Positions 36,504 through 44,557 of a stretch of 64,000 nt of DNA are shown here, in pieces. Under the pieces are notes generated by a model that saw only the letters and a list, made by a program, of their open reading frames with translations, had not been told where the DNA came from and searched no databases. This DNA comes from Taklimakanibacter albus (GTDB lineage Bacteria > Pseudomonadota > Alphaproteobacteria > Rhizobiales > Aestuariivirgaceae). Every line of letters starts with the position of its first letter. Position 1 is the stretch's first letter. The translations under genes were made by a program, and so were the position numbers. The stretch lies in the NCBI RefSeq assembly GCF_016595235.1, contig NZ_JAENHL010000008.1:1262624-1326623 (forward strand), in the 5' to 3' direction.

Positions 36504-37681
36504 AGCTTCCCGCGCATTCCTGAACAGAGGTCGATCAGCCGGTCGACCTCCGCCTCACTATTGTAATAATGCGGCGAGGCGCGGACCGTGTCGGCGAGGT
36601 TGCGGTTCTCTGAATCGATACGGGTGCTTTCGGGCTCGGAGGCGCCAATGACGATCCCCGCCGCCAAGGCTTGCCGTACAACCTCTCGCGCTTCGATGCC
36701 ATCGACATTGAAGCTGACAATGGCGGACGGGGTGCGGCCGAGATCGAGCAGCGTCACGCCGCCGGTCGCGGCAAGACCGGCACGCAGCCGTCCGGAGAGC
36801 GCAAGGCAGCGCGCCGCGATCTGCTCCATGCCGATCTCCAGCGCATAGTCGACTGCGGCGCCGAGGCCGAGGCGGGCGGCGTAGTTGTTCTCCCAATTCT
36901 CGAAGCGGCGCGCGTCTGGACGCAGCTCATAGCGGTCGCGCGCCACCCAGGGCGCCGCATAATGATCGATCACCGGCGGCTCCATGCGGTCGAGAAAACC
37001 TTTGCGCGCATAGAGAAAGCCGGTGCCGCGGGGCCCGCGCAGAAACTTGCGCCCGGTCGCCGACAGCATGTCGACATTGAGCGCCTCGACATCGACCACC
37101 ATCTGGCCTACCGCCTGGCAGGCATCGAGCAGATAGGGAATGCCATGCGCCTTGGCGATCCGCCCCACAACGGCTGCCGGATTGGCGAGGCCGCCATTGG
37201 TCGGGACCCAGGTGATGGCGATGAGCTTCACCTTATGATCGATCATCCGCTCGAGCGCCGCGACATCGAGCTCACCGGTCGGATCACTCGGCACCACGTC
37301 GATCACCGCGCCGGTGCGCTTCGCCATTTGCAGAAATGCCACATAATTGGCGGCATATTCGGCTTCGGCGGTTAGGATGCGGTCGCCCGGGGCGAACTCA
37401 AGCGAATAAAAAGCCATCTGCCAGGCGACCGTCGCATTTTCGACCAGCGCAATCTCTTCGGGCTTGGCGTTGATGAGGCGTGCCACCGAGCCATAAACCG
37501 CCTCGCAGCGCCCGATCTCCTGACGGAAGGCGGCATAGCCGCCGATCTCCGCTTCGAGATCGATATGGTTCTTGAGCGTGTCGACCACGGTGCGCGGCAT
37601 GAGCGCCGCCCCGGCATTGTGCAAATAAGCGCGCCGCGCCGTCGCCGGCGTATCGGCCCTGATCCGATCCAAATCCATCAC
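36473..37681 (-). CDS. Class V PLP-dependent aminotransferase/epimerase-like protein
   Basis: 402 residues of the cysteine desulfurase/isopenicillin-N-epimerase-like branch. The PLP lysine lies in SATGRKFLRGPRGTGFLYAR (about residue 212); ALVENATVAWQMAF and TWVPTNGGLANPAAVVG are typical. There is no catalytic-loop Cys pattern that would mark an IscS/SufS desulfurase. Substrate unknown. Convergent with tldD and ending 31 bp inside it; divergent from the HAD gene at 37830 with about 150 bp between. Confidence 0.87.
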   Translation of the reverse strand: MMDLDRIRADTPATARRAYLHNAGAALMPRTVVDTLKNHIDLEAEIGGYAAFRQEIGRCEAVYGSVARLINAKPEEIALVENATVAWQMAFYSLEFAPGDRILTAEAEYAANYVAFLQMAKRTGAVIDVVPSDPTGELDVAALERMIDHKVKLIAITWVPTNGGLANPAAVVGRIAKAHGIPYLLDACQAVGQMVVDVEALNVDMLSATGRKFLRGPRGTGFLYARKGFLDRMEPPVIDHYAAPWVARDRYELRPDARRFENWENNYAARLGLGAAVDYALEIGMEQIAARCLALSGRLRAGLAATGGVTLLDLGRTPSAIVSFNVDGIEAREVVRQALAAGIVIGASEPESTRIDSENRNLADTVRASPHYYNSEAEVDRLIDLCSGMRGKLHAAVPPTVI

Positions 37682-37829
37682 GTCGCTTCACTCTCAGATT
37701 GTTCAGGAGACACAAGCAGGTGATGTGGATAAAAGTCAATCGCAAGGCGCCGCTGTCAAAATACCTTCGCCTCGGTGTAGCATGCGGAGCCCGGCCCAGA
37801 ATCAGAAGACTCGATGAATTGCCGCAAGG

Positions 37830-38447
37830 ATGACCTTCGATATCGTCATATTCGACCTCGACGACGTGTTGTGCCGCTACGATCTCGGCGCAAGGCTCAG
37901 GGCGCTCGGCCGGATTTCCCATAAGACGCCGCGCGACATCCGCGCCGCTCTGTGGGATTCGGGCTTCGAGGATGCCGCCGATTCAGGCACCTATCAGAGC
38001 GCGGAAGACTATCTCGCCGAATTCGCCCGCCGCCTCGGCCATCCGATCAGCCAGGACGAATGGATCGCGGCGCGCCGTGCCGCCATTCAGCCCTGGCCCG
38101 ATATGCTGGCGCTGGTTCGTGAGATCGCCCGGCACCGGCGCGTGGCGCTCTTCACCAATAACGGGCCGCTGATGAAGGCGGGGATCGCCGAGGTATTTCC
38201 GGACGCCGCGCAGATTTTCGGCGCCGACTGCTATTTCTCCTTCGAGTTCATGACCAAGAAACCCGATCCCGAAAGCTATCGCCGGCTGATGCGGCGTCTC
38301 GACATCGATGCCGGCAAGGCCTGGTTCACCGACGACAAGAAATCCAATGTCGACGGGGCGCGGATCGCCGGCCTCACGGCCCATCATTTCACCGGGCGCA
38401 CCGGCTTCGAGCGCGAGGCCCGCGCACTGGGTCTTCTGTCCGCATGA
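37830..38447 (+). CDS. HAD-superfamily phosphatase (subfamily IA)
   Basis: 205 residues; catalytic DLD at residues 9-11 (FDIVIFDLDDVLCRYD; Asp in place of the usual Gly after the second Asp), Thr-Asn-Asn-Gly in ALFTNNGPL, Lys in MTKKPDPESY and the acidic FTDDKKSNVDGA. Small-molecule phosphatase of unknown substrate, similar to FMN hydrolase-like HADs. AAGGA precedes the ATG. Its stop overlaps the MATE gene by 4 nt. Confidence 0.9.
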   Translation: MTFDIVIFDLDDVLCRYDLGARLRALGRISHKTPRDIRAALWDSGFEDAADSGTYQSAEDYLAEFARRLGHPISQDEWIAARRAAIQPWPDMLALVREIARHRRVALFTNNGPLMKAGIAEVFPDAAQIFGADCYFSFEFMTKKPDPESYRRLMRRLDIDAGKAWFTDDKKSNVDGARIAGLTAHHFTGRTGFEREARALGLLSA

Positions 38448-39790
38448 GCACGGCAGCGACAAGCGAAGCCCGCTTCGTGACGGGCTCGACCATGCGGCAT
38501 GTGGTGGTGATGACCTTCACCGGCGCGCTCGGCCTCATGTCGATGTTCCTGGTCGATCTGCTCGATCTCTTTTATCTGAGCCTCCTGGGCAAGACCGAGA
38601 TCACCGCGGCGATCGGTTATGCCGGCACCGTCGTCTTCGTCAATCTGTCGCTGTGCATCGGCACCGGCATAGCCGCCGCGGTGCTGGTGGCGCGCAATCT
38701 CGGCGCCGGGCGGCCGGAGCGGGCGCGTGAATTCGCCACCAGCTGCTTCATGTATTCCTGCATCCTGTCGGCGATCTTTTCGGGCCTCATCGCCTTCGGC
38801 GCCGACTGGCTCCTGCGTCTGCTCGGCGCCGAGGGTGAGGCACTCCATCTCGCCAAGCAGTTCGTCTGGATCGCGTCCCCCGGTTTCGTGGTGCTGGCGG
38901 GCGGGGTCGCCTGCTCTTTCACGCTCCGGGGCCTGGGCGATGCCAGGCGCGCGATGTATGTGACCCTGGTCGTCGCCATCGTCATCGCCATTCTCGACCC
39001 GATCTTCATCTTCTGGCTAGGCTGGGGCATCCAGGGCGCGGCGCTGGCCGGCGTCATCGCCGATATCTGCTCGCTCGCTGTCGGCCTTCACAGCGTCCAT
39101 CGCGTCCATAATTTCTTCGCGCCGCCGAGCCTCGCCAGGCTCAAGGCGGATATACGCGAGATCTCCGAGATCGCGGTGCCGGCGATGCTGACGCAGCTCG
39201 CCACACCCTTCGCCAATGCCTATGTGACGCGCGCCGTGGCGCCGTTCGGCAATGAGGCGGTCGCCGCGGCGGCGATCATCGGGCGCGTCATCCCGGTTGC
39301 CTTCGGCATCATCTTCTCGCTGTCGGGATCGGTCGGTCCGATCATCGGGCAGAATTACGGCGCCCGCCTTTATGACCGGGTGCGCCGCACGCTCACCGAC
39401 GGGCTCATCTTCGCGACCATCTACACGCTGATCACGTCAGCCCTTCTGTTCGCCTTCCGCCACGAAATCGCCGAGCTGTTCCGCGCCAGCGGCCGCACCC
39501 ATGAGCTCGTCTTGTTCTTCTGCAGCTTCATCGCCGCGAGCTGGGCTTTCGCCGGCGCGCAATTCGTCGCCAGCGCCGCCTTCAACAATCTCGGCCATCC
39601 CAACACGTCGACGGTCTTCAACTGGGCCAAGGCGACGATCGGCACCATTCCCTTCGCGATCTATGGCGCTGAGGTCGCCGGCCCCGAAGGCGTGATGGTC
39701 GGGGTGGCGATCGGGTCGATCATCTTCGGTGTTGCCTCCGTGGCCTGGGCCTATAGGATCGTGGCCAAGGTCGCGCAGCAGAAAACCTGA
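38444..39790 (+). CDS. MATE family efflux transporter
   Basis: 448 residues, twelve membrane helices in two repeats of six, with the NorM/DinF-like pattern (TGALGLMSMFLVDLLDLFYLS, YAGTVVFVNLSLCIGTG, GSVGPIIGQNYGARLYDRV). Drug or metabolite antiport driven by Na+ or H+. ATGA overlap with the HAD gene suggests coupling; a shared substrate is possible but not shown. Confidence 0.93.
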   Translation: MSTAATSEARFVTGSTMRHVVVMTFTGALGLMSMFLVDLLDLFYLSLLGKTEITAAIGYAGTVVFVNLSLCIGTGIAAAVLVARNLGAGRPERAREFATSCFMYSCILSAIFSGLIAFGADWLLRLLGAEGEALHLAKQFVWIASPGFVVLAGGVACSFTLRGLGDARRAMYVTLVVAIVIAILDPIFIFWLGWGIQGAALAGVIADICSLAVGLHSVHRVHNFFAPPSLARLKADIREISEIAVPAMLTQLATPFANAYVTRAVAPFGNEAVAAAAIIGRVIPVAFGIIFSLSGSVGPIIGQNYGARLYDRVRRTLTDGLIFATIYTLITSALLFAFRHEIAELFRASGRTHELVLFFCSFIAASWAFAGAQFVASAAFNNLGHPNTSTVFNWAKATIGTIPFAIYGAEVAGPEGVMVGVAIGSIIFGVASVAWAYRIVAKVAQQKT

Positions 39791-39818
39791 CATGAGTTTG
39801 TGACTTTGGGTTGGTGAA

Positions 39819-40496
39819 ATGGGGTTGATGGACATATTGCGCTCGGCCCAGGATGGGCAGTTCTTCGCCAATGCCGGACAGGCGGCGGGCATCGATCCGA
39901 AACGCGCGGAAGAGGCACTCGGGCGCATGGGCGCCGCCATCGCCGGCCAATTGCACAAGCGGGCCGAGGACCCCGAGGCCCTGGAGAAGCTTCTCGATCT
40001 GCTTGAGGACGGCGACGGCGACGCCTTTCTCGATGATTCCAATTTTATGGATGATCCCGAGCTCGTCGCGGACGGCGAGGCGGTGCTCGCCGATATCTAT
40101 GGCTCGGCGACGACGGCGCGCAAGGCGCTCGCCATCGCACCCAAGGACGCGGCGATGAACAAGCTGGCGGCGATCGCGGCGAGCGCCGTCCTCGCGGTTC
40201 TGGCGCGCCAATATGCGCAACCGCAGAGGCAGGGGCTGATGGGCGAGCAGCGCGCGGCGGGCAATGGCGAAGAGCACGGCGGAATTCTCTCGACCATCAT
40301 CGAAGCGGTGGTCAAAGGCGCGGTGCAGGGCGCCACGCGGCAACTGGCGCCGAAGCGGCGGCGCCGGCGTACCACCAGCATTTTCGGCACCACGCGCAAA
40401 TCCACGCCGCGCAAGCGAACGACGCGCAAGAAGCTTAGCGGCACGTTCTCGCTCGATCAGATCTTCGGCGAGATTCTCGGCAACCTTCGGCGTTAA
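39819..40496 (+). CDS. DUF937 family protein
   Basis: 225 residues. The N-terminal 150 residues are an alpha-helical DUF937-type segment (ILRSAQDGQFFANAGQAAGID, EALGRMGAAIAGQL), followed by a very basic stretch (RRRRRTTSIFGTTRKSTPRKRTTRKK) and a C-terminal LDQIFGEILGNL, a sequence echoed in the repeat of the next gene. The basic part could bind nucleic acid or phospholipid. Function unknown. Next gene 22 nt downstream. Confidence 0.72.
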   Translation: MGLMDILRSAQDGQFFANAGQAAGIDPKRAEEALGRMGAAIAGQLHKRAEDPEALEKLLDLLEDGDGDAFLDDSNFMDDPELVADGEAVLADIYGSATTARKALAIAPKDAAMNKLAAIAASAVLAVLARQYAQPQRQGLMGEQRAAGNGEEHGGILSTIIEAVVKGAVQGATRQLAPKRRRRRTTSIFGTTRKSTPRKRTTRKKLSGTFSLDQIFGEILGNLRR

Positions 40497-40518
40497 CCAG
40501 AGCAGAAAGAGGCAGATC

Positions 40519-41640
40519 ATGGATATCGCGGAAATCGGCCGTCAATTCGGCCTCAACGAAGCACAGACGCGCGCCGCCTTCGAGCAATTGGCGCCCGTCG
40601 TCGCCGCCGGCATCCGGCGCAACAACCAGTCGGATGACGGGCTCGCCAATCTCCTGAAGGCGCTGCAGGCGGGCAATCACAGCCAATATGCCGACAACAC
40701 CTCGGCGCTCGGCTATGACCAGGTCGCCGACGACGGCAATGCCATATTGGGCCATGTCTTCGGTTCGAAGGATGTGAGCCGTGGCGTCGCCAATCAGGCA
40801 GCCGATCTGTCCGGCGTCTCATCGGCGGTGCTCAAGAAGATGCTGCCGGTCATCGCCGCCATCATCATGGGCCAGCTCGCCAAGGGCATGTTCGGCGGCG
40901 GCAAGCCGGCGTCGGCCAATACGCCCTCCCCTGCGCCGGCACCTGGTGGCCAGGGCGGTGGCGGGCTCGGCGATATTCTGGGCGACATTTTGGGCGGCGG
41001 CGCCGGCCAGGGCCAAGCCGCACCACGCGGCGGATCAGCCGGCGGTCAGGGCGGCGGCGGCCTCGGTGACATTCTCGGCGACATATTGGGCGGCGGCGCC
41101 GGCCAGGGTCAGGCGGCACCACGCGGCGGGCCAGCCGGCGGCCAGGGCGGCGGCGGGCTTGGTGACATCCTCGGCGACATACTGGGCGGCGGCGCCGGCC
41201 AGGGTCAGGCCGCACCACGCGGCGGATCGGCCGGTGGCCAGGGCGGCGGCGGGCTTGGTGACATCCTCGGCGACATACTGGGCGGCGGCGCCCAGGGTCA
41301 GCAGGGCCAAGCGGCCCCCCGGGGCGGCCAAGGCGGTGGTGGCCTCGGTGACATTCTCGGCGATATTTTGGGCGGCGGGGCCGGTGGCGGCCAAGCCGGC
41401 GGAGCGCCACGGCCGCAAGCCGGCGGCCAAGGCGGACCCGGCGGCGTCAGTATCGAAGACCTGCTGCGTGAGATGATGGGCGGCGGCCAGGGTGGAGGTG
41501 GAGCCGGCGGCGGGTACAATCAGGATATCACTCAGCGCAGCCGCAAGCGACTCGACGACGTCCTGGGCGGCGGTACATCCAGCGGCAATGCCGCTGACGA
41601 CCTGCTCAATTCGGTCGACCGGATGACCAAGCGGCGCTAA
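40519..41640 (+). CDS. DUF937 family protein with Gly-rich tandem repeats
   Basis: 373 residues. Residues 1-130 form a DUF937 helical domain (IAEIGRQFGLNEAQTRAAFEQLAPVVAAGI; SSAVLKKMLPVIAAIIMGQL). Residues about 143-300 are five near-identical 30-32-residue repeats of GGQGGGGLGDILGDILGGGA plus GQGQAAPRGG, and the C-terminus is polar with KRLDDVL and DDLLNSVDRM. No signal peptide. I chose the ATG at 40519; an open frame further upstream runs through the previous gene. The function of DUF937 is unknown; the regular LGDILGDIL helices spaced by Gly suggest a self-assembling or scaffold protein (inference). Confidence 0.85.
   Translation: MDIAEIGRQFGLNEAQTRAAFEQLAPVVAAGIRRNNQSDDGLANLLKALQAGNHSQYADNTSALGYDQVADDGNAILGHVFGSKDVSRGVANQAADLSGVSSAVLKKMLPVIAAIIMGQLAKGMFGGGKPASANTPSPAPAPGGQGGGGLGDILGDILGGGAGQGQAAPRGGSAGGQGGGGLGDILGDILGGGAGQGQAAPRGGPAGGQGGGGLGDILGDILGGGAGQGQAAPRGGSAGGQGGGGLGDILGDILGGGAQGQQGQAAPRGGQGGGGLGDILGDILGGGAGGGQAGGAPRPQAGGQGGPGGVSIEDLLREMMGGGQGGGGAGGGYNQDITQRSRKRLDDVLGGGTSSGNAADDLLNSVDRMTKRR
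40945..41412 (+). repeat. 96-bp in-frame tandem repeat, about five units
   Basis: Units start at 40945, 41041, 41137, 41233 (96 bp apart) and 41323 (previous unit shortened to 90 bp); the last unit is diverged. Third-position differences between units show they have been under selection as protein rather than copied very recently. Copy number is likely to vary among strains. Confidence 0.9.
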
Positions 41641-41659
41641 CGCCGGATAAAAGCATCAG

Positions 41660-41685
41660 GGGGCGCCAGGTAGATCCGGCGCCCC
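41660..41685 (+). terminator. Hairpin after the DUF937 genes
   Basis: 8-bp perfect GGGGCGCC/GGCGCCCC stem with 10-nt loop, 20 nt after the stop. No clear T-run. The following 220 bp up to 41906 hold a CACGG-CGAGGA-CCGTG palindrome (41733-41748) and the region in front of the protease-nuclease gene. Confidence 0.5.
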
Positions 41686-41906
41686 ATCAATCTCCGGACG
41701 TTTCAGCCCAGACACTGAAAAAGACGCAGACTCACGGCGAGGACCGTGATAATATTGACGTGAGGGCAGTGTAAGGTCGATCCCTTACTGGATCGCACCA
41801 TCGATAAGCGTGCCTAGCCGCCACTGCCCCGAGCGCCTCTCGAATTCTGTCATTCCATTCCGTCTTTCGGGGGCGCCACACAACTCCATTTGCGAAAGCG
41901 AAACAG

Positions 41907-44048
41907 ATGAAAGTCCGTGATCTGAGACAAATCGTCGATCGCACCACGCAGGAAATGGCTGCGAGCCTGCCCGGCCTGCGCGGCCGGGAATTCGTCAAGC
42001 CGCGCGACATGAACTCCCCCGCCAAACTCGAATTGCGGCGGCGAACGCTCACCGAAACAGTCCTGCGTCCGTCCAAGTCCGAGAAGGAGCGGATATTGGG
42101 CGACAACGACCTCGTCGATCTCAACTTCTTCGAGCGCGGTCTTTTCGCGGCAAAGTCGGTGTGCCGGGTCATCCTGCGCGACGAGGCCGAGCGGCAGATC
42201 GGCGCCGCCAGCGGCTTCATGGTGTCGCCCTCGCTCCTGCTGACCAATCATCATGTCTTTCCCCATGCCGGGGAGGCGGCGCTTGCGCTCGCGCAGTTCG
42301 ACTATGTGCTCGATATCGAAGGCATAGAACGGCGCGGACCTTCATTCAGGACGCGTCCCGACATCTACTTCTTCGCCCATGAGGAGCTCGACTTCGCCAT
42401 CGTCGCGGTGGACCAGACCCCGGACGGCGATCCGGGCAATGCGGGGCTCACGACATATCGATATCTGCGCCTCAATCCAAATCACGGCAAAATCAATGAG
42501 GGCGAATTCATCTCCATCATCCAGCATCCGTCGGGTCTGCCGAAACAAGTGGCGCTGCGCGAGAACAAGCTGCTCAAGAAGGAGGATAATTTTCTCGTCT
42601 ACCATTCGGACACGGCGCAAGGATCTTCGGGATCGCCGCTCTTCAACGACACATGGCAAGTGGTCGGATTGCATAGCGCCGGTGTTCCCCGGAAGAACGC
42701 CAAGGGGCAATGGCTGACCAAGACCGGCACCGTCGCCGACAATTCGACCGACGATGGCGAGATCGACTGGATCGGCAATCGCGGCATACGCGCCAGCCGG
42801 ATCGTGGCGGCGCTCGGCGAAGCGCCGGGAAGCCCGTTGCTGGATGAGTTCATGGCGACCGCCAGCGGAGAAAAAGCTCTGTCGTCACCACCGCCGGGCT
42901 CGATCCCTCCCGATGGCCCGCGGACGGTCGAAGCGGGGACATCCAGTATCTCCAGGCTCCGCGTCACAGCGATGGCTCAGGGCACCCGCATCGATCTGCC
43001 GATCGGCTATGCCGCCGAGATCGAACATATCGGCTCAAGCGCGCCGCCAACGCCAACCACGCCGGCGGGCGGTGCCGATGTGATCGCCGCCACCGAAGCC
43101 TACAAGGCGCCGGTGATCGATTCGAAATATGAAAACCGGACGGGCTACGACAAGAACTTTCTCAGCGAGGTCATCGCGTTGCCACGGGTGACCAAGCCGG
43201 CGCTGGCGGCGAAAATGTCCAGCGGCGGAACGGCCATCCCCTATGAGCACTTCTCGATTGTCATGCACAAGGCGCGGCGGCTGGCGATGTTCACAGCCAG
43301 CAATGTCGATGCCACAGAGAAGGCGCGGCGACCCGAACCGTCCAAAAGCTATTCGCGCAAGGCGCTGGGCGGGCTGGCCGACGGCGACATCGAAAAATGG
43401 GTTCCCGAAGAGCGCATCGATGCCGCTCATCAGCTGCCGGACGCCTTCTTCAAGAATGACCGCAAATCCTTCGACAAGGGGCATATCGTTCGCCGTGACG
43501 ATGTCGTGTGGGGCAAAACCTATGCGCAAGTGCGCCGCGCCAATGGCGACAGCTACCACGTCACCAACTGCTCGCCGCAGGTGGCGGCCTTCAACCAATC
43601 CAAACTGGGAGGCGACTGGGGCCGTCTCGAGAACATGATCCTCAAACAGGCCAAAGGCGAAAAGGTCGTGATCTTTGCCGGGCCGGTCTTCGACGACAAG
43701 AAGGACAGGCCCTTCAAAGGCAAGGACGAGAACGGCGATGAACTGATCGTGCAAATTCCATCGCAGTTCTGGAAGATCGTCGTCGCCGACGGGCCCAAAG
43801 GGCTCGAGGCCTATGGCTTCATCCTGAAGCAGGACCTGAAAACGGTCGACTGGGAGTTCAAGGTCGATTCGGAATGGGTGGAGGAACTAACCCCTCTCAA
43901 AGACATCCAGGCGCTGGCCGACTTCATCAGGCTTCCGAAGAACGTCATGCGCGCCGACATGTATGGACGGATCGAACCCCATGAGTCGCTGGCGATGAAC
44001 GAAATCGTACGCCAGGGCCCCTCTTCCCGATCCCGCCGGCGCGGCTGA
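41907..44048 (+). CDS. Trypsin-like serine protease fused to NucA-type endonuclease
   Basis: 713 residues, no signal peptide or membrane helix. Residues about 85-310 are a chymotrypsin-fold protease with the full triad: His116 in LTNHHVF, Asp162 in ELDFAIVAVD and Ser241 in QGSSGSPLF. Residues about 380-690 are a DNA/RNA non-specific endonuclease (NucA/EndoG, beta-beta-alpha metal): catalytic His526 in FDKGHIVRRDD and the metal Asn near 554-565 in NCSPQVAAFNQ. An 80-residue charged helical N-terminus and a Pro/Gly linker complete it. NucA enzymes are normally secreted; this one seems cytoplasmic, where an unrestrained nuclease would be toxic, so proteolytic or ligand control is likely. A role in phage defence or programmed death is inferred only. 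It has its own hairpins before and after and no partner gene in operon with it. Confidence 0.9.
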   Translation: MKVRDLRQIVDRTTQEMAASLPGLRGREFVKPRDMNSPAKLELRRRTLTETVLRPSKSEKERILGDNDLVDLNFFERGLFAAKSVCRVILRDEAERQIGAASGFMVSPSLLLTNHHVFPHAGEAALALAQFDYVLDIEGIERRGPSFRTRPDIYFFAHEELDFAIVAVDQTPDGDPGNAGLTTYRYLRLNPNHGKINEGEFISIIQHPSGLPKQVALRENKLLKKEDNFLVYHSDTAQGSSGSPLFNDTWQVVGLHSAGVPRKNAKGQWLTKTGTVADNSTDDGEIDWIGNRGIRASRIVAALGEAPGSPLLDEFMATASGEKALSSPPPGSIPPDGPRTVEAGTSSISRLRVTAMAQGTRIDLPIGYAAEIEHIGSSAPPTPTTPAGGADVIAATEAYKAPVIDSKYENRTGYDKNFLSEVIALPRVTKPALAAKMSSGGTAIPYEHFSIVMHKARRLAMFTASNVDATEKARRPEPSKSYSRKALGGLADGDIEKWVPEERIDAAHQLPDAFFKNDRKSFDKGHIVRRDDVVWGKTYAQVRRANGDSYHVTNCSPQVAAFNQSKLGGDWGRLENMILKQAKGEKVVIFAGPVFDDKKDRPFKGKDENGDELIVQIPSQFWKIVVADGPKGLEAYGFILKQDLKTVDWEFKVDSEWVEELTPLKDIQALADFIRLPKNVMRADMYGRIEPHESLAMNEIVRQGPSSRSRRRG

Positions 44049-44061
44049 GGCACAAAAAGAA

Positions 44062-44091
44062 GCAGGCGGCCCAGGGGTGGGAACCGCCTGC
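44062..44091. terminator. Hairpin downstream of the protease-nuclease gene
   Basis: GCAGGCGG/CCGCCTGC, 8-bp stem with a 14-nt loop, between convergent genes. It may stop transcription from both sides. No strong T-run. Confidence 0.5.
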
Positions 44092-44114
44092 CAGTCAGTC
44101 GGGGGGAGTCAGGT

Positions 44115-44393
44115 TCAGTAGGCGCCCCAGCCGGGGCGGTTGCGGGGCTGATGGCGATCGCGCAGCACGGCACGGTCTTCCAGGGCCCGGGTCGGGTCGG
44201 TGGTGATCGGCAGCTTCGCCGCCCATTCCAGATCGGCCCGGCTGACGCCGATATCGGCCAGCAGGAAATCATCGAATTCGGTGAGCTGGGTCACTTCCTT
44301 GCGCGCCCTCCAGTTGTGGAAGAGCCTCGAAAACAGCGACCGGTTGCCGATACGGTCTTCGAAAATCGCGCGGTTCAGGGCATAATCTCTCAT
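44115..44393 (-). CDS. DUF1127 domain protein
   Basis: 92 residues with the DUF1127 core (RARKEVTQLTEFDDFLLADIGVSRADLEWA). Small DUF1127 proteins in Agrobacterium and Brucella affect phosphate or carbon metabolism, RNA turnover and stress fitness, and several are controlled by the LysR protein VtlR/LsrB. Here the gene is divergent from just such a LysR gene. GGAGG precedes the ATG. Confidence 0.85.
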   Translation of the reverse strand: MRDYALNRAIFEDRIGNRSLFSRLFHNWRARKEVTQLTEFDDFLLADIGVSRADLEWAAKLPITTDPTRALEDRAVLRDRHQPRNRPGWGAY

Positions 44394-44497
44394 GACACGA
44401 TCCTCCGTAGCGCCAGAAAATCATTCCCCTGGCGGGCCGGCCACCCGAAAGCGGCTCAAGCGGTTCATCTGAATGTCCTTAATCTGCGCTTCCGCTA

Positions 44498-44527
44498 TTG
44501 ATAAATCCAACGAATATGTCTTATACT
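44498..44527 (+). promoter_or_regulatory. Sigma70-like promoter of the LysR gene
   Basis: TTGATA (44498-44503), 18-nt spacer, TATACT (44522-44527). The best promoter match I noticed in the window. The start would fall at about 44534, inside the palindrome that follows, 24 nt before the ATG. Confidence 0.65.
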
Positions 44528-44528
44528 T

Positions 44529-44549
44529 TCCATCAATACTATTGATGGA
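44529..44549. promoter_or_regulatory. Perfect palindrome, probable LysR operator
   Basis: TCCATCAAT-ACT-ATTGATGGA, 9-bp perfect arms, containing a TCAATACTATTGA core that fits the LysR consensus T-N11-A. It covers the expected transcription start of the LysR gene, the position expected for negative autoregulation. Confidence 0.65.
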
Positions 44550-44557
44550 GATGTGGC

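Noticed and set aside
36473-37681. Cysteine desulfurase (iscS/sufS)
   Set aside because: Class V fold and PLP lysine are present but I see no catalytic-loop Cys motif and no Fe-S assembly genes nearby.
40945-41412. CRISPR-like array of regularly spaced repeats
   Set aside because: The 96-bp units are contiguous, in frame and coding; there are no unique spacers.
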